This document shows positions 1-10,221 of a stretch of 39,025 nt of DNA, one piece after another. The notes below the pieces were generated by a model that worked only from the letters and a program-made list of their open reading frames with translations, was not told the DNA's origin and did no database searches. Both the position numbers and the translations under genes were made by a program. The stretch's first letter is position 1. Each line of letters starts with the position of its first letter. The stretch is from an uncultured Caryophanales bacterium (GTDB taxonomy: Bacteria > Bacillota_I > Bacilli_A > RF39 > UBA660), in assembly GCA_946412015.1 (NCBI GenBank), contig CAMKGA010000001.1, forward strand, positions 65,041-104,065. The letters run 5' to 3'.

Positions 1-333
1 AGTTCCATCAAATACGTAATCAGTACTAATATATACTATTTTAGCACCTACCATCTTGGCTGCATCAGCCATGTTTTTAGCTCCTAAATAATTTACTTTC
101 TCACATGCTTCTTGCATATCTTCTGCACCATCTACATTAGTCCATGCAGCATTATGAAAAATAACATCTGGTTTTATTTCATTTACTTTAGCCATTACTT
201 GATCTCTATTAGTAATATCCATATCATTAATATCCATAGGATATATATCACTATCAGATACATTTCTATTTTTTAGTTCACGCACAACATCATATCCTAA
301 TTGCCCTTTATAACCTGTTACTAAATATTTCAT
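1..333 (-). CDS. rfbD: dTDP-4-dehydrorhamnose reductase, N-terminal part (gene runs off the window start)
   Basis: Reverse-strand translation from ATG at 333-331: MKYLVTGYKGQLGYDVVRELKNR...PDVIFHNAAWTNVDGAEDMQEACEKVNYLGAKNMADAAKMVGAKIVYISTDYVFDGT; GxxGQLG Rossmann motif and STDYVFDG; next to rfbC and rfbA. Confidence 0.88.
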   Translation of the reverse strand, partial: MKYLVTGYKGQLGYDVVRELKNRNVSDSDIYPMDINDMDITNRDQVMAKVNEIKPDVIFHNAAWTNVDGAEDMQEACEKVNYLGAKNMADAAKMVGAKIVYISTDYVFDGT

Positions 334-917
334 TAATTTCTCTCCTTATATGTAAAATATTTTGGACTCTTTGATAATACTAAATGTTTTTGATCTTTTT
401 CTGATAATAATGGTTTATCAATACCATATTCTTTAAACATATCATCCCATGGAATATTTAATTCAGGATCATTCCATAAAATTCCTGCCTCTTTATCTGG
501 AGCATAATCATTATCAATTAAATATTGAAAAATAGTATTATCCTCTAAACTTATAAATCCGTGAGCAAATCCACGTGGTACAAATAATTGACGATTATTA
601 TCTGGTGTTAATAATACACTTGTATATTTACCATATGTAGGAGAACCTACTCTTATATCTACAACAACATCAATTGCTTTACCGTTTATAACTTCAACAA
701 TTTTAGCTTGACATTTAGGATCTTTTTGGAAGTGTAATCCTCTAACAACTCCTTTTGAGCTTTTAGAACGATTAGCCTGTACTACTCGTTCAAATTTAAT
801 ATTATTTTCATCATAATCACTTTGAATAAAGTATGGTGAAAAATATCCTCTATCATCACCAAATCTATTTGGTTCAATAATATAACAATCTTTAAGCTCT
901 GTTTCAATAATTTTCAT
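333..917 (-). CDS. rfbC: dTDP-4-dehydrorhamnose 3,5-epimerase
   Basis: RGLHFQ, VVDIRVGSPTYGK and PRGFAHGF motifs; operon context. Confidence 0.96.
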   Translation of the reverse strand: MKIIETELKDCYIIEPNRFGDDRGYFSPYFIQSDYDENNIKFERVVQANRSKSSKGVVRGLHFQKDPKCQAKIVEVINGKAIDVVVDIRVGSPTYGKYTSVLLTPDNNRQLFVPRGFAHGFISLEDNTIFQYLIDNDYAPDKEAGILWNDPELNIPWDDMFKEYGIDKPLLSEKDQKHLVLSKSPKYFTYKERN

Positions 918-918
918 T

Positions 919-1806
919 TTATTTCCTCTTCTCTACTAATTTATGTAAAAACTGCCCATATTTATTCTTTTTCATAACTTTCGCACTTTCACTTAATTGC
1001 TCTTTTGATAACCACTTATTTTTATATGCAATAGCCTCAGGACAACAGATAATTTTATCTTTGTTCTTTTCAATAGAGCGAATCATGTTTGCTGCATCAA
1101 TTAAACTATCAAATGTCCCTGTATCAAACCACGTATATCCATCGCCAAGCAAACACGCTTTAAGTTTCCCTTGTGCTAGATATTGAGCATTTAAGCTTGT
1201 TATTTCTAACTCACCACGAGCAGATGGCCTTACTAGTGCAGCCTCATCACTTACGCCTTTAGGATAAAAATAAAGCCCTGTAATTGCATAATCAGATTTA
1301 GGTTGTTCTGGTTTTTCTTCAACACTTACAACATATGTACCTGATTCTGATTCATCAATTTCCATAATTCCAAATCTTTCTGGATCTTTTACTTGATATC
1401 CAAAAATAGTAGCCTTACCATTTTTGGCATTATCAATTGCTTCATTTAATAATTTTTCAAATTCATTTCCATAGAAAATATTATCTCCTAAAATCATTGC
1501 ACAATCATCATCTCCTATAAAATCACGACCAAGTAAAAATGCTTGAGCAAGTCCATCTGGAGAAGGTTGAATAACATAAGATAAATTGACTCCTAGTTTT
1601 TTACCATCTTCAAGCAATCTTTTAAAACTAGGTTGATCTTCCTTAGTAGTAATAATTAATATATCCCTAATTCCTGCTTGCATTAATACAGAAAGTGGAT
1701 AATAAATCATCGGCTTATCATATACTGGAACTAATTGTTTACTAATAGCCTTAGTAATGGGGTATAATCTTGTTCCTGAACCCCCTGCTAATATAATACC
1801 TTTCAT
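919..1806 (-). CDS. rfbA: glucose-1-phosphate thymidylyltransferase
   Basis: MKGIILAGGSGTRLYPITKAISKQLVPVYDKPMIYYPLSVLMQAGIRDILIITT is the canonical RfbA N-terminus. Confidence 0.97.
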   Translation of the reverse strand: MKGIILAGGSGTRLYPITKAISKQLVPVYDKPMIYYPLSVLMQAGIRDILIITTKEDQPSFKRLLEDGKKLGVNLSYVIQPSPDGLAQAFLLGRDFIGDDDCAMILGDNIFYGNEFEKLLNEAIDNAKNGKATIFGYQVKDPERFGIMEIDESESGTYVVSVEEKPEQPKSDYAITGLYFYPKGVSDEAALVRPSARGELEITSLNAQYLAQGKLKACLLGDGYTWFDTGTFDSLIDAANMIRSIEKNKDKIICCPEAIAYKNKWLSKEQLSESAKVMKKNKYGQFLHKLVEKRK

Positions 1807-1853
1807 AAATCCTCCTAAATAAATTTTAACATATCTTTCATTTATAGTAAAGT

Positions 1854-2942
1854 TTACTGTCTTTTATTTCTCACACTTCTTTCAAATATTACATCAGTTT
1901 TAAAAACTAATACAATAAATATAATCATTAATACACCATATATAATCATTCCAACTTTTTGATCTATTAAAGAATAAATTATAGAAGCAATTGAAAATAG
2001 AAATGTAACTATATATATTGTAATAACAGTTTGTCTCTGTGAAAAATTCCTTTTTAAAAGTTGATGATGTATATGACTTTTATCTGGAGTTGCAAAGCTC
2101 TCACCCTTTAATTTTCTTCTTATTATTGCGAATACTGTATCAAATATAGGAACTGCAAGTATAAAAAATGGAATTATTATCGCACTCATCATTGTACTTT
2201 TAAAACCTAATAATGTAATTACTGCAATCATTAAACCTAAAAACATTGATCCAGAATCTCCCATAAATATTTTTGCTGGATAAAAATTATGGAATAAAAA
2301 TCCTAATGTTGATCCAAACATTATAAATGTAAGGGCTGTTGCAAGTGCAAATTGTCCTTTTATTACTGCAATTATTCCAATTGTTAAAAAGAATATTGAT
2401 GAAATTCCTCCAGCAAGTCCGTCCATACCATCAATTAAATTCATACAGTTAATACATCCTAAAATAAATAAAATTGTAATTGGATAGGAAAATATTCCAA
2501 AATCTAAATAGAAACCAAAAAAGCTTACATCTTTTAATAATAATCCCCCATATAGTACAACAATCAAACTAGCTACTATTTGACCTAATAATTTATATCT
2601 TGCTTTAATAGAGTTTATATCATCAATCATTCCTACAATAAGAAGTACAAAGCTTCCAATAAGAATAGAATTCATTAAATAAGTATGATTTCCAAATAAC
2701 ATATACCCTATTAAAAATCCTGAAAATATTCCGAGTCCACCAAGACGTGGCATTGGTTTTTTATGAATTTTCCTTTCATTTGGAATATCTAAAGCATTAA
2801 TATGAAATGCTATTTTTTTTATAATTGGTATAAATAATCCTACAAAAATCATTGGAATAATAATCATTATTAAAATCGAATATAACTCACTATTCACAAA
2901 TACCACCAACAACATTATACCATAATTTAATTTCTTGTACAA
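1854..2942 (-). CDS. TagO/WecA-type undecaprenyl-phosphate GlcNAc-1-phosphate transferase (MraY family)
   Basis: Multi-TM protein with IHKKPMPRLGGLGIF, NLIDGMDGLAGG, FMGDSGSMFLG and DKSHIHHQLL motifs. Start codon uncertain. Confidence 0.88.
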   Translation of the reverse strand: MYKKLNYGIMLLVVFVNSELYSILIMIIIPMIFVGLFIPIIKKIAFHINALDIPNERKIHKKPMPRLGGLGIFSGFLIGYMLFGNHTYLMNSILIGSFVLLIVGMIDDINSIKARYKLLGQIVASLIVVLYGGLLLKDVSFFGFYLDFGIFSYPITILFILGCINCMNLIDGMDGLAGGISSIFFLTIGIIAVIKGQFALATALTFIMFGSTLGFLFHNFYPAKIFMGDSGSMFLGLMIAVITLLGFKSTMMSAIIIPFFILAVPIFDTVFAIIRRKLKGESFATPDKSHIHHQLLKRNFSQRQTVITIYIVTFLFSIASIIYSLIDQKVGMIIYGVLMIIFIVLVFKTDVIFERSVRNKRQ

Positions 2943-2958
2943 AATAAATGAGTTTTAT

Positions 2959-2987
2959 TTGTCATAATAATGTTTTTGTGGTAAAAT
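2959..2987 (+). promoter_or_regulatory. sigma70-type promoter for the 3012-5059 gene pair
   Basis: TTGTCA, 17-nt spacer, TAAAAT, upstream of a GGAGGGG RBS and ATG at 3012. Confidence 0.5.
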
Positions 2988-3011
2988 ACATCATATATTT
3001 TGGAGGGGATT

Positions 3012-4388
3012 ATGAATAAAAAAGAATTTTATAACGAATATAAAAAAATGTATGAATATAAATATGGTGATGTAGAAAATGATAACATGTTTTATAGTTT
3101 TATATATGAAATAGAAGACATTAATAAACCTAATATACTTGACATTATACATGATAAGATATATATAAATATATCTATTTTAAAAGATATATTAATAGAT
3201 GAGGTATTAAATGAAATTAATAATATATATAAAATAAAGTTTAAATATGAAGATATTTCTAATACATTAGATAAAAGTATTAATAATATTATAAAATCAC
3301 TAAAATTAGATAATTATAATTTAAATGTTAAAAATAATACTAATATAATAACTGACAATATAAAAGAAGAATTAAAACCTGTTATATACGATGTTCTAGC
3401 AACCAATACAACTTTAGATGATTATAATTTATTACCGGTTAGTAAAGCTATATTAAGTAATAAAGGATATGATACTCACTATATATTTAAAAATACAGCT
3501 TTATTTTTAATAACTTTAAAAAAAGCGTGCTATAACAAAAAATATATAATTGATGATATTTTAAATAATTTTAATTTATCAGATGAATATATTAAATCAA
3601 AACAATATAGATTAAAATGGTATCAAGAAAAGACAAAAAATAAATTAAAACTTACTAAAGATGTTATAGTTAATGATCCAAACGGAAGTATAATAATACT
3701 AAATAAGAAAAAAAATAACTTTTATATCGGACTTACAACAGATGTATATCTAAAAAACAATGAAATTATAGAGCCAAAAATTGCTTTAATTATGGATTTG
3801 AATGGAAATATATATACTATAGATGAATTTAATAAAATGGTTAGTGAAGATAAACAAATAGTCTTTGATAGTATTGAGGATTTAATTATTTATATTGGAA
3901 AAAATATAAGTACACTTAATGATAATAAAGATATTTGTATATATAATATTAAAGACTCTTTAAAAAAATCTTTAGTTAATGCAGGCTTATATACATTTTC
4001 TTTTTCTGTATCATACTTAATACTTAAGCTAATTACTGATAATCCCAAAATTGGTATAATAGCAGGAATAAATATAGGTTTCTTTATTGGAAGAGAAATA
4101 ACCGATCACATTACAGGCAAAAAATTTATAATACCTAATCTTATAAATTACATTAAATATAATAATACAATAAAAAATGAAACCAAAATAGCTACTGAAT
4201 TAGATAAATTAAGAATTGATAGTACAATAATATCTGATTATATAAATAAATTACTTGATGAAGATAAAATATCTTTAGAAAATTTAAAAAATTTAAAAAA
4301 TTATATAAATAATGATTTAATTTATGGTATACTTAATAAAGAAGATACATCTATCTTTGATAACAATAAAAAACTAGTATTAGAATAA
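3012..4388 (+). CDS. hypothetical protein with a hydrophobic/glycine-rich stretch in the C-terminal half
   Basis: Long ORF; the ATG at 3012 follows GGAGGGG better than the tracker start at 3000 (TTG). Confidence 0.75.
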   Translation: MNKKEFYNEYKKMYEYKYGDVENDNMFYSFIYEIEDINKPNILDIIHDKIYINISILKDILIDEVLNEINNIYKIKFKYEDISNTLDKSINNIIKSLKLDNYNLNVKNNTNIITDNIKEELKPVIYDVLATNTTLDDYNLLPVSKAILSNKGYDTHYIFKNTALFLITLKKACYNKKYIIDDILNNFNLSDEYIKSKQYRLKWYQEKTKNKLKLTKDVIVNDPNGSIIILNKKKNNFYIGLTTDVYLKNNEIIEPKIALIMDLNGNIYTIDEFNKMVSEDKQIVFDSIEDLIIYIGKNISTLNDNKDICIYNIKDSLKKSLVNAGLYTFSFSVSYLILKLITDNPKIGIIAGINIGFFIGREITDHITGKKFIIPNLINYIKYNNTIKNETKIATELDKLRIDSTIISDYINKLLDEDKISLENLKNLKNYINNDLIYGILNKEDTSIFDNNKKLVLE

Positions 4389-4405
4389 GTAGTAAAGAGG
4401 TGGCT

Positions 4406-5059
4406 ATGAAAAGTAAAGAAAGATATATTGACCTTTCTGATATAAAAGACGATGACTTAGATAAAACAGGATCATTTACAGATTTAATGTCAAGATCAGA
4501 ATTAAAAAGAAGAGAAAGAAAGAAAGAAGAAACTCAAGAATTAAAAGAATTATTAAATATTGATGATGAAGTAGATAAAAAGAAAAAGAAAAAAATACTA
4601 AAAGAAGAAAAAAAATTAGAAAAAAAGGCAAAAAAAGAGATAAAAGAAGAAATAGAAAATAATACTATAGAAGAAGATGAAGATTTAAAAAATTTAAGTA
4701 AAACACAAAAATTACTTGATTTAACTAATGAAATAAAATTGTCTATGCTGAATAATGTAGATGAGAATATTAAAGAAGAAAAAAAGAAATTTAGAATTGG
4801 TAATTTAATATTTATGGATCTTTTAATCATTATTTCTCTTGCTTATTATATATATTCTATTTTGTTTACTAATGTTCAACAAAATCAATTATATATTTTA
4901 ATTGGTGGTATTATAATTCTAGTTATGATTATGCTATTTTGTATCTCTGCAGTTACAAGTAAAAAAGTATCTACATTCTTTTCAATAATAAATTATTTAG
5001 TATTTATAGCATTTATACTATTTAACTTAACTTTAGTTCTTGGAATAATTAGTATTTAA
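4406..5059 (+). CDS. Lys/Glu-rich protein with C-terminal transmembrane helices
   Basis: ORF with AAAGAGGTGG RBS before ATG 4406; highly charged N-half, several hydrophobic segments at the C-terminus. Confidence 0.75.
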   Translation: MKSKERYIDLSDIKDDDLDKTGSFTDLMSRSELKRRERKKEETQELKELLNIDDEVDKKKKKKILKEEKKLEKKAKKEIKEEIENNTIEEDEDLKNLSKTQKLLDLTNEIKLSMLNNVDENIKEEKKKFRIGNLIFMDLLIIISLAYYIYSILFTNVQQNQLYILIGGIIILVMIMLFCISAVTSKKVSTFFSIINYLVFIAFILFNLTLVLGIISI

Positions 5060-5060
5060 A

Positions 5061-5098
5061 AAAAAGATTACAACCATTAATTTTGGTGTAATCTTTTT
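5061..5098. terminator. bidirectional rho-independent terminator between convergent genes
   Basis: Inverted repeat AAAAAGATTACA ... TGTAATCTTTTT, A-run on one side and T-run on the other, overlapping the stop of the minus-strand gene. Confidence 0.7.
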
Positions 5099-6396
5099 AT
5101 TTTAGTTATTAATACAAGCATAAATAACATAAGCATTAAAATAGCTGTTGAAAGTATTACTACTGTTATTATATATTTGTTATTCAATATAGATAGATTT
5201 TCTAAGTCTTTTGTTTCATATCTTTGTAATGTTTTATCCTTAGAATCATATCTATAAAACCCAATATCTCCATTATTAACATTCATTCCATATACTAAGT
5301 AAAAATCACTTTTTTTCTTTGTTTTATATGCATTAACCTTTGTTCCATTTATATCTATTTTTACCTTTTTAAAACCATTAGGAACATTTTTGGGCGTTGT
5401 ATAATATAATTTAATACTATTAAATGTAATCTCATTATAAATGGAATATGACTTAGTATTAGGATTATATACATATAGTCTTATATTTCCTTTAGAATCT
5501 TTTAATCCTACTAATATATATCCTGTTATGTCGTTATAAAGAGCTGGAACTTTTTTAGAATCAATATCTGCTTCTATTGGCGTAAAATTATCAGGTGCAG
5601 TTAATTGTTCTACTTTTTTAACAACCGTATATTCTTTTTTTCCAACTTTAACTTTAATTGGATCAATATCTTTTACATTAATAAGTAATGTATAAACTCT
5701 TTCATTGCCATTTTCAGCAATAACTGTTATTTTTATATTGTTAATTCCATCAGTAAGTTTAATATTACCTGCACCTATTACATTTGCTTTATCACTACTT
5801 GCAGTAGCATTTATATTAACACTCGTTGTATCTTCATCAACATCAAGACTATATTCTAATTTTTCTTTATCAAATTCAATATTATATCCTTCGACACTTA
5901 AACTAGATAAATAGTTATCAGAACTATTTTCCTTATTAATATCTACTACTTCATTTTTATAATCATATGATTGATTATTTTTTTTATTAGAATTACCATT
6001 ATTATTTGATTGATTATTATTTCTTGTAGGTTCAACTACTTTTATAGTAATTGATTTACTAGTTGTATAATCTTGTTCATTACCAGGATCCATCGTAGTT
6101 GCTGAAATTGGTGTTACTGTTATTACTGCAGTTCCTGCTTTTTTAGCTGTAAAACTAGCAGTAAAATATCCATTTTCAACCCAATCTGTTTGTAAGGCTC
6201 CATCAACTACAGATGTATCACTAGAGCTAACTTTAAATTTACCTTCAATACTATTTAAATTAACCGAAATAGTTATTCTATCTTGAACATTAACTGTAGT
6301 AGCACTTGCACTAACACTCATTGATGCTGCAAAAATATGCATTTTAAAACACATACAAGATAAGAATATAGTTATAAATAATAATATTTTTTTCAT
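5077..6396 (-). CDS. secreted, C-terminally membrane-anchored protein with an Ig-like domain and a cadherin-like beta-sandwich domain
   Basis: Signal peptide MKKILLFITIFLSCMCF; LSSLSVEGYNIEFDKEKLEYSLDVDEDTTSVNINATAS...GNERVYTLLINV is typical of the cadherin-like beta-sandwich family; C-terminal TM. Confidence 0.8.
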   Translation of the reverse strand: MKKILLFITIFLSCMCFKMHIFAASMSVSASATTVNVQDRITISVNLNSIEGKFKVSSSDTSVVDGALQTDWVENGYFTASFTAKKAGTAVITVTPISATTMDPGNEQDYTTSKSITIKVVEPTRNNNQSNNNGNSNKKNNQSYDYKNEVVDINKENSSDNYLSSLSVEGYNIEFDKEKLEYSLDVDEDTTSVNINATASSDKANVIGAGNIKLTDGINNIKITVIAENGNERVYTLLINVKDIDPIKVKVGKKEYTVVKKVEQLTAPDNFTPIEADIDSKKVPALYNDITGYILVGLKDSKGNIRLYVYNPNTKSYSIYNEITFNSIKLYYTTPKNVPNGFKKVKIDINGTKVNAYKTKKKSDFYLVYGMNVNNGDIGFYRYDSKDKTLQRYETKDLENLSILNNKYIITVVILSTAILMLMLFMLVLITKIKRLHQN

Positions 6397-6404
6397 TTAA
6401 TCAC

Positions 6405-8453
6405 CTATTGTTCTATTGTTGACCTTGAAAGTACAACATTTTTTAATTTACCATAATCTGCTGCTGTTACACTTTTACTATGATTTACATCAGATGCTTC
6501 AATTTGTTCATCGTTTAAACTAATACTACCTAATACATAATTCTTTACTTTAGCATAATCTACAGCAGTAATTTTTCCGTCTCCATTAACATCGCCATAT
6601 AAAATAGTTTTTAATGTTTTTTCTTCACTATTTGTTTTTATAGTAACACTATATCCTGTTTTAATTATGCCATCTGTAATAGTATTACCATTATTATCTT
6701 TTATAGTAACTAAAATACTACTATCTAACTTATTCCTGATTTGAGATACATTAGAATTAATGCTAAAGCCCATTAAATATAACGCATTATTTTTTATATT
6801 AGCATTATTAAGTGCATCCATAACACTTAGCTTATTATCGTCTTTTATATCTTCTTTAGGCTCTCTAATAACATTAATTGTATATACCCTCTCATCTCCA
6901 TTTTGAGCTGTTACTTTAATATTTACTTTAGTATTATCACTAGTTAAGCTAACATATCCTGTACCACTTACTTTTGCACTGTTATTAACCAAAGATGCTG
7001 AAATAGTTATACTATCAATATTGCTTTTTACATAGTAATTATAATTAGTTACTCCCCCATCAAACGAAGTAATATTATCTCCATTAATACTTAATGATTT
7101 TAAATAATTATTAGGATTTCCTGTATTAGGTAAGCTAGTTTCATCAGGCATATTTTTATATACAGGTATATAAAATACAAACTCTGAATTAAGTATATTA
7201 GAATCGTTATATGATTTATAAACGGAATTACCTTCTAGCATTGGTGCTTGAATATTAGTCTGATATTGATGAGAGAAATATCCATCATTACCTACAACAT
7301 CCCATTTTTTAAAATAAATTGTATTCTGCCCTATATTAATATAATTCTTTCCAATCCATTTAGCTCCACCACGAATTGCTTTATCCATACTATTCCATGG
7401 TCTATCATATGAACTTTGAGTATATCCACTACCCGTTGCCCAATAAAGGCCATTATAAACTGGGTTAGAACCACTAGTAGCACCTATATTATAAGGATTA
7501 TAAATACCAGAATAACTATTACCATTATATGTAAATGCTTTACCGCTCACAGCAGTTGTTGCATAGCTTCTTCCTCCAACTTCTTGTTTTGATAAAGAAG
7601 CAAGATATACAGGACTTACATTTGATTCTTCGGCTGCTGTTATAAACGAAGATGAGTAATTATTTAAATAATCTCCATTTAGTAACCTTTGAACAACTTC
7701 TAATTTTTGTAAATCTTTCTCATAAGATAATGCCTCAAATTGAAAGATATACATATCTATTAAAAAATTTCTTGGATCCATATAATAAGCAATGGTTTTA
7801 TCATTTGCTTGATACCAAGTACTACCATCAAATGCTTTAAATGTATCGTTATAATAATTATAAGATCCACTCCAAGTATTTAAATAACCAACATTATTAT
7901 ATCCATCAACAACTTCTATTAAACTATTACCAAGTACATTTTCACGACTTACTGCATAATTGAAATCTATATCAGTATTTATTGCTTTAAAAGTCCATTT
8001 AGGATGTGCTTGTTTTAAAATTGATAACTTTGAAAAATAACTTTCTGGAAATCCAGCATTTCTAAATTCTTCTTTATAAGATTCTTCTACATATCCATCT
8101 CTTTTAAGATTGCTATTACAGAAATATCCAGTATATACTTTAGATGGATTATTTTGAAATGAATAATTTACTTTTACATATTCAGTATCACAGCGTGATT
8201 TATCAGATGATGGATATTTTTCTCCTTCTATAACTGTTACAATATCTCCAGTATCAAGCCATACAACCCCTGGTACATATGAATTAAAATTAGTATTACT
8301 ATAAAAACATTTTCCTGTGGATGTAGATTTTAATTCACACTTAGTCCCATCAGTAATTAATACTGTTGCCTTATAGTCTGCTTTAACTATTTTATTAAAA
8401 CTAAATAATGTAATAAATATAAATAAAACATATATCATATTTCTTTTATTCAT
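6405..8453 (-). CDS. secreted N-acetylglucosaminidase-like protein with SH3-like N-terminus, cadherin-like domain and C-terminal dockerin
   Basis: Signal peptide from MNKRNMIYVLFIF (ATG at 8453); FITAAEESNVSPVYLASLSKQEVGG (glucosaminidase-like); two dockerin-type repeats DVNGDGKITAVDYAKVKNYVLG and DVNHSKSVTAADYGKLKNVVL. Confidence 0.83.
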   Translation of the reverse strand: MNKRNMIYVLFIFITLFSFNKIVKADYKATVLITDGTKCELKSTSTGKCFYSNTNFNSYVPGVVWLDTGDIVTVIEGEKYPSSDKSRCDTEYVKVNYSFQNNPSKVYTGYFCNSNLKRDGYVEESYKEEFRNAGFPESYFSKLSILKQAHPKWTFKAINTDIDFNYAVSRENVLGNSLIEVVDGYNNVGYLNTWSGSYNYYNDTFKAFDGSTWYQANDKTIAYYMDPRNFLIDMYIFQFEALSYEKDLQKLEVVQRLLNGDYLNNYSSSFITAAEESNVSPVYLASLSKQEVGGRSYATTAVSGKAFTYNGNSYSGIYNPYNIGATSGSNPVYNGLYWATGSGYTQSSYDRPWNSMDKAIRGGAKWIGKNYINIGQNTIYFKKWDVVGNDGYFSHQYQTNIQAPMLEGNSVYKSYNDSNILNSEFVFYIPVYKNMPDETSLPNTGNPNNYLKSLSINGDNITSFDGGVTNYNYYVKSNIDSITISASLVNNSAKVSGTGYVSLTSDNTKVNIKVTAQNGDERVYTINVIREPKEDIKDDNKLSVMDALNNANIKNNALYLMGFSINSNVSQIRNKLDSSILVTIKDNNGNTITDGIIKTGYSVTIKTNSEEKTLKTILYGDVNGDGKITAVDYAKVKNYVLGSISLNDEQIEASDVNHSKSVTAADYGKLKNVVLSRSTIEQ

Positions 8454-8513
8454 ACAACCACCTACTATCATGATAATTATATCAAAAATATCTAAATAAA
8501 TAAAGTCATAAAA

Positions 8514-8543
8514 ACATAAAAAAACTTTGCAAAAGCAAAGTTT
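8514..8543 (-). terminator. rho-independent terminator after the 8542-9225 gene
   Basis: Minus strand AAACTTTGC TTTT GCAAAGTTT followed by T-run. Confidence 0.65.
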
Positions 8544-9225
8544 AATCTCTATCACGTGCAATTAGTACTAGTCTTAATATTTGAAGTATAGCAGATAGTA
8601 CTGATGCAACATATGTCATAGCAGCAGCTGTTAACATTTTTCTTGCACCTCTTACCTCATCATTATCTACTATATTATACTCTTTTATTTTCTTTAACGC
8701 CCTGCTTGATGCATTAAACTCAACAGGTAGTGTTATTATTTGAAATAACAAAATTACACATTCTAATATTATTCCTATCCATAATAAATTGGTATAAGCA
8801 AATATTATTCCAATTAAAACAGCTAAATATCCTGCGTATGAAGAAAAATTAACTAAAGGAATAAGCATAGATCTTATACGTAAAAATGCATAATTATTCT
8901 TATCCTGCAAAGCATGCCCACATTCATGGGACGCAACAGCAATAGCTGCAATACTTACTCCATTATAAATTTCACTAGATAGTCTAACTGTCTTTCTTCT
9001 TGGGTCATAATGATCAGTTAAATGTCCACCTGTTTCAACAACATATACATGATCAAGACCATTTTTCGATAAAATCTCTCGAGCCACCTCAGCTCCAGTT
9101 ATTCCCTTTTTATTTTTTATTCTTTTATACTTACTATAATTAATACTAATAAGTCCTTGAGCTATTAATGAAATAGCAAGTGCAAGAAGTATTAATCCAT
9201 AATGTGAAAAATAGTAATAATACAT
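8542..9225 (-). CDS. neutral zinc metallopeptidase, membrane-bound (YugP-like)
   Basis: AVASHECGHALQD Zn-binding motif and several TM segments. Confidence 0.87.
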   Translation of the reverse strand: MYYYYFSHYGLILLALAISLIAQGLISINYSKYKRIKNKKGITGAEVAREILSKNGLDHVYVVETGGHLTDHYDPRRKTVRLSSEIYNGVSIAAIAVASHECGHALQDKNNYAFLRIRSMLIPLVNFSSYAGYLAVLIGIIFAYTNLLWIGIILECVILLFQIITLPVEFNASSRALKKIKEYNIVDNDEVRGARKMLTAAAMTYVASVLSAILQILRLVLIARDRD

Positions 9226-10136
9226 TATAATTCCTCTTTCTTATTCTTTTTATTTTTATTATTAGTTGTCTTTTTCTTATTTGTAGTATTCTTTTTATTA
9301 TTAGTTTTCTTTTCTTTTTTATCTTTAACTTCTTCTATTTCAGCTTCTATTATTTTCTCTTCTTTACTAATAGTTTTCTCTATTTTTTTACTATTTAATC
9401 CAGCCTCATCATCTTTTTTCTCTACTTCTTCATTATTTTCAATTATATTGCCTAATGCATCTAATTCAACAACCTTAGTAGATGCTATATAATCATGTAA
9501 ACCTCTATTATCTTTTGTCATAAATATCATAATTAAAATAATAAATTCTACTATTGACTGAGCATTACTAACAATATAACTTGCGTTATAAAAATCACCA
9601 GCATTAAATATATATACAAATGTAACTAATAATATATTAGCAATTATTCCATTTAATATTATGCATCTTAAAATAAAATTAAGAATATTTAATTTACCTT
9701 CTTTATTTTTTACTACTCTAATTTTCATTAGTTTTTTACCAAGCGTTTGTCCATTCATAAAATATTGTAAAATACCAAAATACAATATTACAACACACAT
9801 AGACATTATGGTTGCAAAAGTAGAAGTCTTAGATAATTTATAATTATATTTTTGTATATCCTTAGCGTATTCTTTTTTATAATTATCTAATTTCTCTTTA
9901 GCTTTTTTATATTCACTTTTTTTAATTTTGTCTTTATCATATTGTTTTTTTATTTTGTTAAATTTAGCTTCTTCTTTTTCATATTTTTTTACAATTTCAC
10001 TATACTCTTTTGATGCTTTATCATGTTTTGTTAATTGAAAATTAATTTGTTTAATATTAGTTAAAGCAAAAACGATTGCTGTTACTAAAAACATATCAAG
10101 CATATATGCAACTAATCTTTTAAAATTTTTACTCAT
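9225..10136 (-). CDS. RDD family membrane protein with a Lys-rich C-terminal tail
   Basis: KRLVAYMLDMFLV, GQTLGKKLMKIRVV and RGLHDYIASTKVV motifs; start taken at MSKNF (10136). Confidence 0.82.
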   Translation of the reverse strand: MSKNFKRLVAYMLDMFLVTAIVFALTNIKQINFQLTKHDKASKEYSEIVKKYEKEEAKFNKIKKQYDKDKIKKSEYKKAKEKLDNYKKEYAKDIQKYNYKLSKTSTFATIMSMCVVILYFGILQYFMNGQTLGKKLMKIRVVKNKEGKLNILNFILRCIILNGIIANILLVTFVYIFNAGDFYNASYIVSNAQSIVEFIILIMIFMTKDNRGLHDYIASTKVVELDALGNIIENNEEVEKKDDEAGLNSKKIEKTISKEEKIIEAEIEEVKDKKEKKTNNKKNTTNKKKTTNNKNKKNKKEEL

Positions 10137-10193
10137 AAAATCATCTCCTATAAAAACTATACCATATTTCAAAAATAAAATAAATAAAATTGA

Positions 10194-10217
10194 TAAAAAA
10201 ATCAAGTAATACTTGAC
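10194..10217 (-). terminator. rho-independent terminator after alaS
   Basis: Minus strand TCAAGT ATT ACTTGA followed by TTTTTT. Confidence 0.5.
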
Positions 10218-10221
10218 TTAA

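Noticed and set aside
4534-4830. 98-aa minus-strand ORF
   Set aside because: Antisense of the Lys/Glu-rich coding region; its Phe/Ser-rich translation is the mirror of AAA/GAA codons.
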